Part shown: positions 45,793 through 58,002 of the stretch, one piece after another | Position numbering within the stretch: the first letter of the stretch is position 1 | Layout of the letters: each line of letters starts with the position of its first letter | Assembly (NCBI GenBank): GCA_026184775.1 | Contig: JANCYW010000004.1 | Span: 486,976-550,975, forward strand | Length of the DNA: 64,000 nt | Origin: Cyanidium caldarium | Lineage: Eukaryota; Rhodophyta; Bangiophyceae; Cyanidiales; Cyanidiaceae | Direction: 5' to 3' | Notes under the pieces: model-generated | What the model saw: only the letters and a program-made list of their open reading frames with translations | Told to the model about the DNA's origin: nothing | The model's database searches: none | Position numbers and translations under genes: made by a program

Positions 45793-47790
45793 GTGAGCGC
45801 CTGATGGGTTGACGATCGGTGGCGGTGGGAGAGGGGTCATGGGAGTGCGGGAGCGTTGGTTGTTGGGTGTGGAGTGTGTTGGGAGTGTTTGGAGTGTTCA
45901 TGAGTGTGTGTTGGGTGTTGGGGTCGGTTTGGGCGGGAACGGCCAGCGGGTCGGTTGGGAGCCGGGAGCTGGGGGAGTGTTGGCGGGTGAGCGCCTGATG
46001 GGTTGATGATCGGTGGTGGTGGGAGAGGGGTCATGGGCGTGCGGGAGCGTTGGTTGGTGGGTGTGGAGTGTGTTGGGGTGGTTGGAAGCGGAAGCGGGGA
46101 GCGGTGGCTGCGCGTGCGTCTGGGAGTGTAAAAGAACGCTGAGAGCTCTGGATCGATGGAAGGAATGAAGGAATGAACGATTGATGGGGTGAGCGTGTGG
46201 GATGGGCGTTGCGCAGCGTTGCGCAGCGTCGGGAGGCGTGTGTGTGTGTGTGAGTGTTGTGACGGTGGTGGTTGGCTACAGGGGAACGAGCGGGGCAGGT
46301 GAAGTGAGATGGGTGAGTATGGGTGTGTATGGGATGGGGTGTTGATGCATGTGGAGATGGAGGTGAATGATTGTTGGTGGTTGGTGGTGGGTTGGAGTGA
46401 GATGAATGGAGGTGTTGGTGTTGATGGATGTCGGAGTGTTGGTGGAGTGAAGTTGGAGGGCGGCTGTGAGTGTGTGTGTGCGTGTGTAAGTGAGTGTATG
46501 TGTTTGGGAGTGAGTGGCTGGTTGTGGTGGGTGGATGCGTGTGTGAGTGGGATGAGCGTGTGTTGCCTGAGAGGGTGTTACTGGGGTGGTTCGTTGGTGT
46601 GTGTGTGTGTGTGTGCGCGCCGGACGGTGGGACGGTGGGACGGTGGCGGGAGGTGGGAAAAGCGTTTCGGTGTGTTGGCGGGTGCGAGAGGAGTCGGTGT
46701 TGATGCGGCTGGTTGTAGACGAGGGGAGTGCCGAGTGTATGGAAGCGTATGGAGTGGAGTGGAATCGTATGGAATGGAGTCGCCTTTTGTGTGGATGCGC
46801 ACAGATCGGTGACGGTTGTGGGAGTGGAGGCGCCTTGTGTGCGTGTGTGCCGATCGGTAGCGGCAACGCGAGAGGGGGCGCCATGACGCGGACCGGTGAC
46901 GGTTGTGGGAGCGGCGGCGCCTTGTGGGTGCGCGCGCGCCGATCGGCGGCGGCGCGCAGGTGAGGGTGCGCGTTGATTGTGTCGATCGAGAACAGTAGAC
47001 AAGAGGCGGCGATCGCGGCGATGGTGCGGAGTGGTGGATGCGGTGTGGGCGCCCCCTGGTGGGAAAGCGTCGGTGGTAGTGAGAGAGAGCGATGGTGGTG
47101 GTGGGCAGCGCGGCGGCGGTTACGGTGTCTATGTGGGTAGTGTTGTTGCTGTTGCAGGGTGTATGTTACGAGTCCGAGAACGGCGACGATGATGAAGCGC
47201 GTGGAAGGTGTATGTGTGAGAGTGTGTGTGTGTATGGGAGTGGCGTGACCTGAATGGAATGGATGTGGCATGGCAAGCCGCAATTGCGTTTTTTGTGGAT
47301 GTGTATCGCCGGTCGGCGCCGTGCCCTGCCCGGGAGTGGAGCGTGTGTGGCTTGTTGGAGCGGTGGGGAACGGGCATGGGGAGTGGGGCGGCGCATGTCG
47401 GGAATGTGTTTTCGTTATTTGTTTTTTATTGGGGATCGATGTGAGCGCGCGCGATCGTGCGCACGGGAGAGCGTTTGGGGGATTGGGAGTGGTGTCGCGT
47501 GTGGGGGCGGGCGGGCGCACGGCGGGCGAGATTGGGGGTGGCATGCGCGCGCGCGCGATTTGGAACGCAGCATCGGCCGGGAAAAGGGGAAATTGTGGAA
47601 AATGGCGCGGAAAAAGCGCGGCGCCCTGCGATCGGGCGGCGTCGCTGCGTCGGGCGGTTGGGGCGTTTTGGGTTTTGTGTGTGTGCGTGTTGGGGCAGAC
47701 GGTTACGTGGCCGGATGGTGTTAGGGATGCGGGATGGCGGATTTCGGGTTTTCGCGCTGTGGGATGGTTGATGGTTGAGAGAGGGCAACG
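45793..47790 (+). repeat. subtelomeric element, copy 1 (internal, divergent)
   Basis: The most internal of six related elements. It starts at TGAGCGCCTGATGGGTTG, so it lacks the ~440-bp left part (from the end of the minisatellite to the GACGACGATGGGCGG region) found in copies 2 to 6. Internally it has two partly repeated ~190-bp segments, both with GGGAGAGGGGTCATGGG. It carries the landmark AAAGAACGCTGAGAGCTCTG at 46131. It differs from the other copies by indels, including a 5-bp deletion near 47265 and a longer shortening near 47220, and has an imperfect version of the 16-bp palindrome at 46210. The plus strand is extremely G/T-rich with TG runs. Confidence 0.9.
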
Positions 47791-47801
47791 CCGATTGAAG
47801 G

Positions 47802-47833
<32 letters not shown>

Positions 47834-48456
47834 CGAAGACAATCGCTGATTACGGATTAGTGATTGAAGGCGATTGCCGATTGCCGATCGAGGAAAATCG
47901 CCGATTACGGATTAGTGATTGAAGGCGATTGCCGATTGCCGATCACTGATTGCCGATTGCCGATCACTGATTGCCGATCGAGGAAAATCGCCGATTACGG
48001 ATTACTGATTGAAGGCGATTGCCGACTGCCGATCACTGATTGCCGATCGAAGACAATCGCCGATTACGGATTACTGATTGAAGGCGATTGCCGATTGCCG
48101 ATTGCCGATCGAGGAAAATCGCCGATTACGGAATAAAGATTGAAGGCGATTGCCGATTGCCGATCGAGGAAAATCGCCGATTACGGAATAAAGATTGAAG
48201 GCGATTGCCGATTGCCGATCGAGGAAAATCGCCGATTACGGATTACTGATTGAAGGCGATTGCCGATCACTGATTGCCGATTGCCGATCACTGATTGCCG
48301 ATCGAAGACAATCGCCGATTACGGATTACTGATTGAAGGCGATTGCCGATTGCCGATTGCCGATCGAAGACAATCGCCGATTACGGAATAGTGATTGAAG
48401 GCGATTGCCGATTGCCGATCGAGGAAAATCGCCGATTACGGATTACTGATTGAAGG

Positions 48457-48516
<60 letters not shown>

Positions 48517-48520
48517 CGAT
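47791..48520 (+). repeat. GATTGCC minisatellite block 1
   Basis: About 730 bp of nested repeats. The base unit is the heptamer GATTGCC in runs of 1-8. The runs are interspersed with GATCACT variants and with a ~45-55 bp unit containing GATCGAGGAAAATCGCC or GATCGAAGACAATCGCC, then GATTACGGATTACT, GATTACGGATTAGT or GATTACGGAATAAA, then GATTGAAGGC. It is open in translation because 7-bp and 21-bp periodicity keeps frames stop-free; it is not a gene. Confidence 0.92.
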
Positions 48521-50710
48521 CGTGCGCGGGCGGGGAATGGTAAGAGTGTCGTGCGGCGCCATTGGGCAGTGCGTGGGGGGCAGTGGTGTCGAGTGAGAGA
48601 GCGTGTGTGTGTGTGTGCGCGTGAGTATACGTATGGAGTGTTTGGGTGAGTGGGGGAGGTGGTGTTGTGTTTCGAGTGTGTTACGTGCTGGCGTAAGGGC
48701 GTGCAGTGGGCACGCGGTGGGCGGTGGGCGTTGGCGCGGCGCTGGCGTATGAGGGCTTGGGCTGACCGACGACGATGGGCGGTGGTGGTGGTGGGAGAGG
48801 GGTCATGGGCGTGCGGGAGCGTTGGTTGTTGGGTGTGGAGTGTGTTGGGAGTGTTTGGAGTGTTCATGAGTGTGTGTTGGGTGTTGGGGTCGGTTTGGGG
48901 CGGGAACGGCCAGCGGGTCGGTTGGGAGCTGGGAGCTGGGGGAGTGTTGGCGGGTGAGCGCCTGATGGGTTGACGATCGGTGGTGGTGGGAGAGGGGTCA
49001 TGGGCGTGCGGGAGCGTTGATTGGTGGGTGTGGAGTGTGTTGGGAGTGTGTTGGGGTGGTTGGAAGCGGAAGCGGGGAGCGGTGGCTGCGCGTGCGTCTG
49101 GGAGTGTAAAAGAACGCTGAGAGCTCTGGATCGATGGAAGGAATGAAGGAATGAGCGATTGATGGGGTGAGCGTGTGGGATGGGCGTTGCGCAGCGCTGC
49201 GCAGCGTCGGGAGGCGTGTGTGTGTGTGTGAGTGTTGTGATGGTGGTGGTTGGCTACAGGGGAACGAGCGGGGCAGGTGAAGTGAGATGGGTGAGTATGG
49301 GTGAGTATGGGTGTGTGTGGGATGGGGTGTTGATGGATGTGGAGATGTAGGTGAATGATTGTTGAGGGTTGGTGGTGGGTTGGAGTGAGATGAATGGAGG
49401 TGTTGGTGTTGGTGGATGTGGGAGTGTTGGTGGAGTGAAGTTGGAGGGCGGCTGTGAGTGTGTGTGCGCTTGTGTAAGTGAGTGTATGCGTTTGGGAGTG
49501 AGTGGCTGGTTGTGGTGGGTGGATGCGTGTGTGAGTGGGATGAGCGTGTGTTGCCTGAGTGGGTGTTACTGGGGTGGTTGGATGGTGTGTGTGTGTGTGC
49601 GCCGGACGGTGGGACGGTGGGACGGTGGCGGGAGGTGGGAAAAGCGTTTCGGTGTGTTGGCGGGTGCGAGAGGAGTCGGTGTTGATGCGGCTGGTTGTAG
49701 ACGAGGGGAGTGCCGAGTGTATGGAAGCGTATGGAGTGGAGTGGAATCGTATGGAATGGAGTCGCCTTGTGTGTGGATGCGCACAGATCGGTGACGGTTA
49801 TGGGAGCGGCGGCGCCTTGTGGGTGCGCGCGCGCCGATCGGCGGCGGCGCGCAGGTGAGGGGCGCGTTGATTGTGTCGATCGAGAACAGTAGACAAGAAG
49901 CGGCGATCGCGGCGATGGCGCGGAGTGGTGGATGCGGTGTGGGCGCCACCTGGTGGGAAAGCGTCGGTGGTAGTGGGAGAGAGCGATGGTGGTGGTGGGC
50001 AGCGCGGCGGCGGTTCCGGTGTCTATGTGGGTAGTGTTGTTGTTGCTGCTGCAGGGTGTATGTAACGAGTCCCGGAACGGCGACGATGATGAAGCGTGTG
50101 GAAGGTGTATGTGTGGGAGCGGGTGTTGTGGACGGGAGTGTGTGTGTGTGTGGGAGTGGCGTGACCTGAATGGAATGGATGTTGTGTGGCATGGCAAGCC
50201 GCAATTGCGTTTTTTGTGGTTGCGTATCGCCGATCGGCGCCGTGCCCTGCCCGGGAGTGGCGCGTGTGTGGCTTGTTGGAGCGGTGGGGAACGGGCATGG
50301 GGAGTGGGGCGGCGCATGTCGAGAATGTGTTTTCGTTATTTGTTTTTTATTGGGGATCGATGTGAGCGCGCGCGATCGTGCGCACGGGAGAGCGTTTGGG
50401 GGAATGGGAGTGGTGTCGCGTGTGGGGGCGGGCGGGCGCACGGCGGGCGAGATTGGGGGTGGCATGCGCGCGCGCGCGATTTGGAACGCAGCATCGGCCG
50501 GGAAAAGGGGAAATTGTGGAAAATGGCGCGGAAAAAGCGCGGCGCCCTGCGATCGGGCGGCGTCGCTGCGTCGGGCGGTTGGGGCGTTTTGGGTTTTGTG
50601 TGTGTGCGTGTTGGGGCAGACGGTTACGTGGCCGGATGGTGTTAGGGATGCGGGATGGCGGATTTCGGGTTTTCGCGCTGTGGGATGGTTGATGGTTGAG
50701 AGAGGGCAAC
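48521..50710 (+). repeat. subtelomeric element, copy 2
   Basis: A full-length ~2.19 kb element. The landmark AAAGAACGCT is at 49109 and the perfect palindrome TGCGCAGCGCTGCGCA at 49188-49203. Variant markers (GCGTTGATTGGTGGG near 49015; GTGTTGTGGACGGGAG near 50121) are shared with copy 4. Confidence 0.92.
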
Positions 50711-50722
50711 GCCGATTGAAGG

Positions 50723-50754
<32 letters not shown>

Positions 50755-51268
50755 CGAAGACAATCGCTGATTACGGATTAGTGATTGAAGGCGATTGCCG
50801 ATTGCCGATCGAGGAAAATCGCCGATTACGGATTAGTGATTGAAGGCGATTGCCGATTGCCGATCACTGATTGCCGATTGCCGATCACTGATTGCCGATC
50901 GAGGAAAATCGCCGATTACGGATTACTGATTGAAGGCGATTGCCGACTGCCGATCACTGATTGCCGATCGAAGACAATCGCCGATTACGGATTACTGATT
51001 GAAAGCGATTGCCGATTGCCGATTGCCGATCGAGGAAAATCGCCGATTACGGAATAAAGATTGAAGGCGATTGCCGATTGCCGATCGAGGAAAATCGCCG
51101 ATTACGGAATAAAGATTGAAGGCGATTGCCGATTGCCGATCGAGGAAAATCGCCGATTACGGATTACTGATTGAAGGCGATTGCCGATTGCCGATTGCCG
51201 ATCGAGGAAAATCGCCGATTACGGATTACTGATTGAAGGCGATTGCCGATTGCCGATTGCCGATCGAT
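50711..51268 (+). repeat. GATTGCC minisatellite block 2 (shortest)
   Basis: About 558 bp, with the same repeat vocabulary and the same opening order as blocks 1 and 4. It lacks the later GATCACT/GAAGACAATC part, so it looks like an internal deletion derivative. Confidence 0.92.
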
Positions 51269-53459
51269 CGTGCGCGGGCGGGGAATGGTAAGAGTGTCGT
51301 GCGGCGCCATTGGGCAGTGCGTGGGGGGCAGTGGTGTCGAGTGAGAGAGCGTGTGTGTGTGTGTGCGCGTGAGTATACGTATGGAGTGTTTGGGTGAGTG
51401 GGGGAGGTGGTGTTGTGTTTCGAGTGTGTTACGTGCTGGCGTAAGGGCGTGCAGTGGGCACGCGGTGGGCGGTGGGCGTTGGCGCGGCGCTGGCGTATGA
51501 GGGCTTGGGCTGACCGACGACGATGGGCGGTGGTGGTGGTGGGAGAGGGGTCATGAGGGTGCGGGAGCGTTGGTTGTTGGGTGTGGAGTGTGTTGGGAGT
51601 GTTTGGAGTGTTCATGAGTGTGTGTTGGGTGTTGGGGTCGGTTTGGGGCGGGAACGGCCAGCGGGTCGGTTGGGAGCTGGGAGCTGGGGGAGTGTTGGCG
51701 GGTGAGCGCCTGATGGGTTGATGATCGGTGGTGGTGGGAGAGGGGTCATGGGCGTGCGGGAGCGTTGGTTGGTGGGTGTGGAGTGTGTTGGGAGTGCGTT
51801 GGGGTGGTTGGAAGCGGAAGCGGGGAGCGGTGGCTGCGCGTGCGTCTGGGAGTGTAAAAGAACGCTGAGAGCTCTGGATCGATGGAAGGAATGAAGGAAT
51901 GAGCGATTGATGGGGTGAGCGTGTGGGATGGGCGTTGCGCAGCGCTGCGCAGCGTCGGGAGGCGTGTGTGTGTGTGTGAGTGTTGTGATGGTGGTGGTTG
52001 GCTACAGGGGAACGAGCGGGGCAGGTGAAGTGAGATGGGTGAGTATGGGTGAGTATGGGTGTGTGTGGGATGGGGTGTTGATGGATGTGGAGATGTAGGT
52101 GAATGATTGTTGAGGGTTGGTGGTGGGTTGGAGTGAGATGAATGGAGGTGTTGGTGTTGGTGGATGTGGGAGTGTTGGTGGAGTGAAGTTGGAGGGCGGC
52201 TGTGAGTGTGTGTGCGCTTGTGTAAGTGAGTGTATGCGTTTGGGAGTGAGTGGCTGGTTGTGGTGGGTGGATGCGTGTGTGAGTGGGATGAGCGTGTGTT
52301 GCCTGAGTGGGTGTTACTGGGGTGGTTGGATGGTGTGTGTGTGTGTGCGCCGGACGGTGGGACGGTGGGACGGTGGCGGGAGGTGGGAAAAGCGTTTCGG
52401 TGTGTTGGCGGGTGCGAGAGGAGTCGGTGTTGATGCGGCTGGTTGTAGACGAGGGGAGTGCCGAGTGTATGGAAGCGTATGGAGTGGAGTGGAATCGTAT
52501 GGAATGGAGTCGCCTTGTGTGTGGATGCGCACAGATCGGTGACGGTTATGGGAGCGGCGGCGCCTTGTGGGTGCGCGCGCGCCGATCGGCGGCGGCGCGC
52601 AGGTGAGGGGCGCGTTGATTGTGTCGATCGAGAACAGTAGACAAGAAGCGGCGATCGCGGCGATGGCGCGGAGTGGTGGATGCGGTGTGGGCGCCACCTG
52701 GTGGGAAAGCGTCGGTGGTAGTGGGAGAGAGCGATGGTGGTGGTGGGCAGCGCGGCGGCGGTTCCGGTGTCTATGTGGGTAGTGTTGTTGTTGCTGCTGC
52801 AGGGTGTATGTAACGAGTCCCGGAACGGTGACGATGATGAAGCGCGTGGAAGGTGTATGTGTGGGAGCGGGTGTGGTGGCTGGGAGTGTGTGTGTGTGTG
52901 GGAGTGGCGTGACCTGAATGGAATGGATGTTGTGTGGCATGGCAAGCCGCAATTGCGTTTTTTGTGGTTGCGTATCGCCGATCGGCGCCGTGCCCTGCCC
53001 GGGAGTGGAGCGTGTGTGGCTTGTTGGAGCGGTGGGGAACGGGCATGGGGAGTGGGGCAGCGAGTGTCGGGAATGTGTTTTCGTTATTTGTTTTTTATTG
53101 GGGATCGATGTGAGCGCGCGCGATCGTGCGCACGGGAGAGCGTTTGGGGGAATGGGAGTGGTGTCGCGTGTGGGGGCGGGCGGGCGCACGGCGGGCGAGA
53201 TTGGGGGTGGCATGCGCGCGCGCGCGATTTGGAACGCAGCATCGGCCGGGAAAAGGGGAAATTGTGGAAAATGGCGCGGAAAAAGCGCGGCGCCCTGCGA
53301 TCGGGCGGCGTCGCTGCGTCGGGCGGTTGGGGCGTTTTGGGTTTTGTGTGTGTGCGTGTTGGGGCAGACGGTTACGTGGCCGGATGGTGTTAGGGATGCG
53401 GGATGGCGGATTTCGGGTTTTCGCGCTGTGGGATGGTTGATGGTTGAGAGAGGGCAACG
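51269..53459 (+). repeat. subtelomeric element, copy 3
   Basis: A full ~2.19 kb element with landmark at 51857 and palindrome at 51936-51951. Its variant markers (GGGAGTGCGTTGGGG near 51791; GTGTGGTGGCTGGGAG near 52871) are shared with copy 5. Confidence 0.92.
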
Positions 53460-53470
53460 CCGATTGAAGG

Positions 53471-53502
<32 letters not shown>

Positions 53503-53685
53503 CGAAGACAATCGCTGATTACGGATTAGTGATTGAAGGCGATTGCCGATTGCCGATCGAGGAAAATCGCCGATTACGGATTAGTGATTGAAGGCGATTG
53601 CCGATTGCCGATCACTGATTGCCGATCGAAGACAATCGCCGATTACGGATTAGTGATTGAAGGCGATTGCTGATTGCCGATCACT

Positions 53686-53730
<45 letters not shown>

Positions 53731-53782
53731 CGAGGAAAATCGCCGATTACGGATTACTGATTGAAGGCGATTGCCGATCACT

Positions 53783-53813
<31 letters not shown>

Positions 53814-53919
53814 CGAGGAAAATCGCTGATTACGGATTACTGATTGAAGGCGATTGCCGACTGCCGATCACTGATTGCCGATCGAAGACAATCGCCGATT
53901 ACGGATTAGTGATTGAAGG

Positions 53920-53972
<53 letters not shown>

Positions 53973-54169
53973 CGAGGAAAATCGCCGATTACGGATTACT
54001 GATTGAAGGCGATTGCCGATCACTGATTGCCGATTGCCGATCACTGATTGCCGATCGAAGACAATCGCCGATTACGGATTACTGATTGAAGGCGACTGCC
54101 GATCACTGATTGCCGATCGAGGAAAATCGCCGATTACGGATTACTGATTGAAGGCGATTGCCGATCACT

Positions 54170-54200
<31 letters not shown>

Positions 54201-54237
54201 CGAGGAAAATCGCCGATTACGGATTACTGATTGAAGG

Positions 54238-54269
<32 letters not shown>

Positions 54270-55009
54270 CGAGGAAAATCGCCGATTACGGATTACTGAT
54301 TGAAGGCGATTGCCGATCACTGATTGCCGATCGAAGACAATCGCCGATTACGGAATAGTGATTGAAGGCGATTGCCGATTGCCGATCGAAGACAATCGCT
54401 GATTACGGATTAGTGATTGAAGGCGATTGCCGATTGCCGATCGAGGAAAATCGCCGATTACGGATTAGTGATTGAAGGCGATTGCCGATTGCCGATCACT
54501 GATTGCCGATTGCCGATCACTGATTGCCGATCGAGGAAAATCGCCGATTACGGATTACTGATTGAAGGCGATTGCCGACTGCCGATCACTGATTGCCGAT
54601 CGAAGACAATCGCCGATTACGGATTACTGATTGAAGGCGATTGCCGATTGCCGATTGCCGATCGAGGAAAATCGCCGATTACGGAATAAAGATTGAAGGC
54701 GATTGCCGATTGCCGATCGAGGAAAATCGCCGATTACGGAATAAAGATTGAAGGCGATTGCCGATTGCCGATCGAGGAAAATCGCCGATTACGGATTACT
54801 GATTGAAGGCGATTGCCGATCACTGATTGCCGATTGCCGATCACTGATTGCCGATCGAAGACAATCGCCGATTACGGATTACTGATTGAAGGCGATTGCC
54901 GATTGCCGATTGCCGATCGAAGACAATCGCCGATTACGGAATAGTGATTGAAGGCGATTGCCGATTGCCGATCGAGGAAAATCGCCGATTACGGATTACT
55001 GATTGAAGG

Positions 55010-55069
<60 letters not shown>

Positions 55070-55072
55070 CGA
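53460..55072 (+). repeat. GATTGCC minisatellite block 3 (long type)
   Basis: About 1,613 bp. The second part (from about 54360) reproduces the unit order of block 1, and the first part (53460-54360) is an extra segment. Unit order and length agree almost base for base with block 5. Confidence 0.92.
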
Positions 55073-57259
55073 TCGTGCGCGGGCGGGGAATGGTAAGAGT
55101 GTCGTGCGGCGCCATTGGGCAGTGCGTGGGGGGCAGTGGTGTCGAGTGAGAGAGCGTGTGTGTGTGTGTGCGCGTGAGTATACGTATGGAGTGTTTGGGT
55201 GAGTGGGGGAGGTGGTGTTGTGTTTCGAGTGTGTTACGTGCTGGCGTAAGGGCGTGCAGTGGGCACGCGGTGGGCGGTGGGCGTTGGCGCGGCGCTGGCG
55301 TATGAGGGCTTGGGCTGACCGACGACGATGGGCGGTGGTGGTGGTGGGAGAGGGGTCATGAGGGTGCGGGAGCGTTGGTTGTTGGGTGTGGAGTGTGTTG
55401 GGAGTGTTTGGAGTGTTCATGAGTGTGTGTTGGGTGTTGGGGTCGGTTTGGGGCGGGAACGGCCAGCGGGTCGGTTGGGAGCTGGGAGCTGGGGGAGTGT
55501 TGGCGGGTGAGCGCCTGATGGGTTGACGATCGGTGGTGGTGGGAGAGGGGTCATGGGCGTGCGGGAGCGTTGATTGGTGGGTGTGGAGTGTGTTGGGAGT
55601 GTGTTGGGGTGGTTGGAAGCGGAAGCGGGGAGCGGTGGCTGCGCGTGCGTCTGGGAGTGTAAAAGAACGCTGAGAGCTCTGGATCGATGGAAGGAATGAA
55701 GGAATGAGCGATTGATGGGGTGAGCGTGTGGGATGGGCGTTGCGCAGCGCTGCGCAGCGTCGGGAGGCGTGTGTGTGTGTGTGAGTGTTGTGATGGTGGT
55801 GGTTGGCTACAGGGGAACGAGCGGGGCAGGTGAAGTGAGATGGGTGAGTATGGGTGAGTATGGGTGTGTGTGGGATGGGGTGTTGATGGATGTGGAGATG
55901 TAGGTGAATGATTGTTGAGGGTTGGTGGTGGGTTGGAGTGAGATGAATGGAGGTGTTGGTGTTGGTGGATGTGGGAGTGTTGGTGGAGTGAAGTTGGAGG
56001 GCGGCTGTGAGTGTGTGTGCGCTTGTGTAAGTGAGTGTATGCGTTTGGGAGTGAGTGGCTGGTTGTGGTGGGTGGATGCGTGTGTGAGTGGGATGAGCGT
56101 GTGTTGCCTGAGTGGGTGTTACTGGGGTGGTTGGATGGTGTGTGTGTGTGTGCGCCGGACGGTGGGACGGTGGGACGGTGGCGGGAGGTGGGAAAAGCGT
56201 TTCGGTGTGTTGGCGGGTGCGAGAGGAGTCGGTGTTGATGCGGCTGGTTGTAGACGAGGGGAGTGCCGAGTGTATGGAAGCGTATGGAGTGGAGTGGAAT
56301 CGTATGGAATGGAGTCGCCTTGTGTGTGGATGCGCACAGATCGGTGACGGTTATGGGAGCGGCGGCGCCTTGTGGGTGCGCGCGCGCCGATCGGCGGCGG
56401 CGCGCAGGTGAGGGGCGCGTTGATTGTGTCGATCGAGAACAGTAGACAAGAAGCGGCGATCGCGGCGATGGCGCGGAGTGGTGGATGCGGTGTGGGCGCC
56501 ACCTGGTGGGAAAGCGTCGGTGGTAGTGGGAGAGAGCGATGGTGGTGGTGGGCAGCGCGGCGGCGGTTACGGTGTCTGAATCGGTAGTGTTGTTGCTGCT
56601 GCAGGGTGTATGTTACGAGTCCGAGACGGCGACGATGATGAAGCGTGTGGAAGGTGTATGTGTGGGAGCGGGTGTTGTGGACGGGAGTGTGTGTGTGTGT
56701 GGGAGTGGCGTGACCTGAATGGAATGGATGTTGTGTGGCATGGCAAGCCGCAATTGCGTTTTTTGTGGTTGCGTATCGCCGATCGGCGCCGTGCCCTGCC
56801 CGGGAGTGGCGCGTGTGTGGCTTGTTGGAGCGGTGGGGACCGGCATGGGGAGTGGGGCAGCGAGTGTCGGGAATGTGTTTTCGTTATTTGTTTTTTATTG
56901 GGGATCGATGTGAGCGCGCGCGATCGTGCGCACGGGAGAGCGTTTGGGGGAATGGGAGTGGTGTCGCGTGTGGGGGCGGGCGGGCGCACGGCGGGCGAGA
57001 TTGGGGGTGGCATGCGCGCGCGCGCGATTTGGAACGCAGCATCGGCCGGGAAAAGGGGAAATTGTGGAAAATGGCGCGGAAAAAGCGCGGCGCCCTGCGA
57101 TCGGGCGGCGTCGCTGCGTCGGGCGGTTGGGGCGTTTTGGGTTTTGTGTGTGTGCGTGTTGGGGCAGACGGTTACGTGGCCGGATGGTGTTAGGGATGCG
57201 GGATGGCGGATTTCGGGTTTTCGCGCTGTGGGATGGTTGATGGTTGAGAGAGGGCAACG
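55073..57259 (+). repeat. subtelomeric element, copy 4
   Basis: A full ~2.19 kb element with landmark at 55662. It shares markers with copy 2 but has its own changes near 56570-56630: GTGTCTGAATCGG in place of GTGTCTATGTGGG, and GAGTCCGAGACGG. It also has GGGGACCGGCATGGGG near 56833, found otherwise only in copy 6. Confidence 0.92.
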
Positions 57260-57270
57260 CCGATTGAAGG

Positions 57271-57302
<32 letters not shown>

Positions 57303-57925
57303 CGAAGACAATCGCTGATTACGGATTAGTGATTGAAGGCGATTGCCGATTGCCGATCGAGGAAAATCGCCGATTACGGATTAGTGATTGAAGGCGATTG
57401 CCGATTGCCGATCACTGATTGCCGATTGCCGATCACTGATTGCCGATCGAGGAAAATCGCCGATTACGGATTACTGATTGAAGGCGATTGCCGACTGCCG
57501 ATCACTGATTGCCGATCGAAGACAATCGCCGATTACGGATTACTGATTGAAAGCGATTGCCGATTGCCGATTGCCGATCGAGGAAAATCGCCGATTACGG
57601 AATAAAGATTGAAGGCGATTGCCGATTGCCGATCGAGGAAAATCGCCGATTACGGAATAAAGATTGAAGGCGATTGCCGATTGCCGATCGAGGAAAATCG
57701 CCGATTACGGATTACTGATTGAAGGCGATTGCCGATCACTGATTGCCGATTGCCGATCACTGATTGCCGATCGAAGACAATCGCCGATTACGGATTACTG
57801 ATTGAAGGCGATTGCCGATTGCCGATTGCCGATCGAAGACAATCGCCGATTACGGAATAGTGATTGAAGGCGATTGCCGATTGCCGATCGAGGAAAATCG
57901 CCGATTACGGATTACTGATTGAAGG

Positions 57926-57999
<74 letters not shown>

Positions 58000-58002
58000 C
58001 GA
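57260..58002 (+). repeat. GATTGCC minisatellite block 4
   Basis: About 743 bp. The unit order is like block 1, with two more GATTGCC heptamers in the terminal run. Confidence 0.92.

Noticed and set aside
45574-45804. 76-codon plus-strand open frame next to UFD1
   Set aside because: It runs into the first subtelomeric element and has no recognisable feature; too weak to call.
47864-48136. Open frames across the minisatellite (repeating IADCRLP-type peptides)
   Set aside because: They are a by-product of the heptamer periodicity and occur in many overlapping positions; start and stop differ between blocks.
48998-50317. Long minus-strand open frames (about 400-440 codons) in subtelomeric elements
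   Set aside because: They are His/Thr/Pro/Ser-rich low-complexity translations of a strand almost devoid of stop codons because of C/A bias; equivalent frames are broken in copies 1 and 4.
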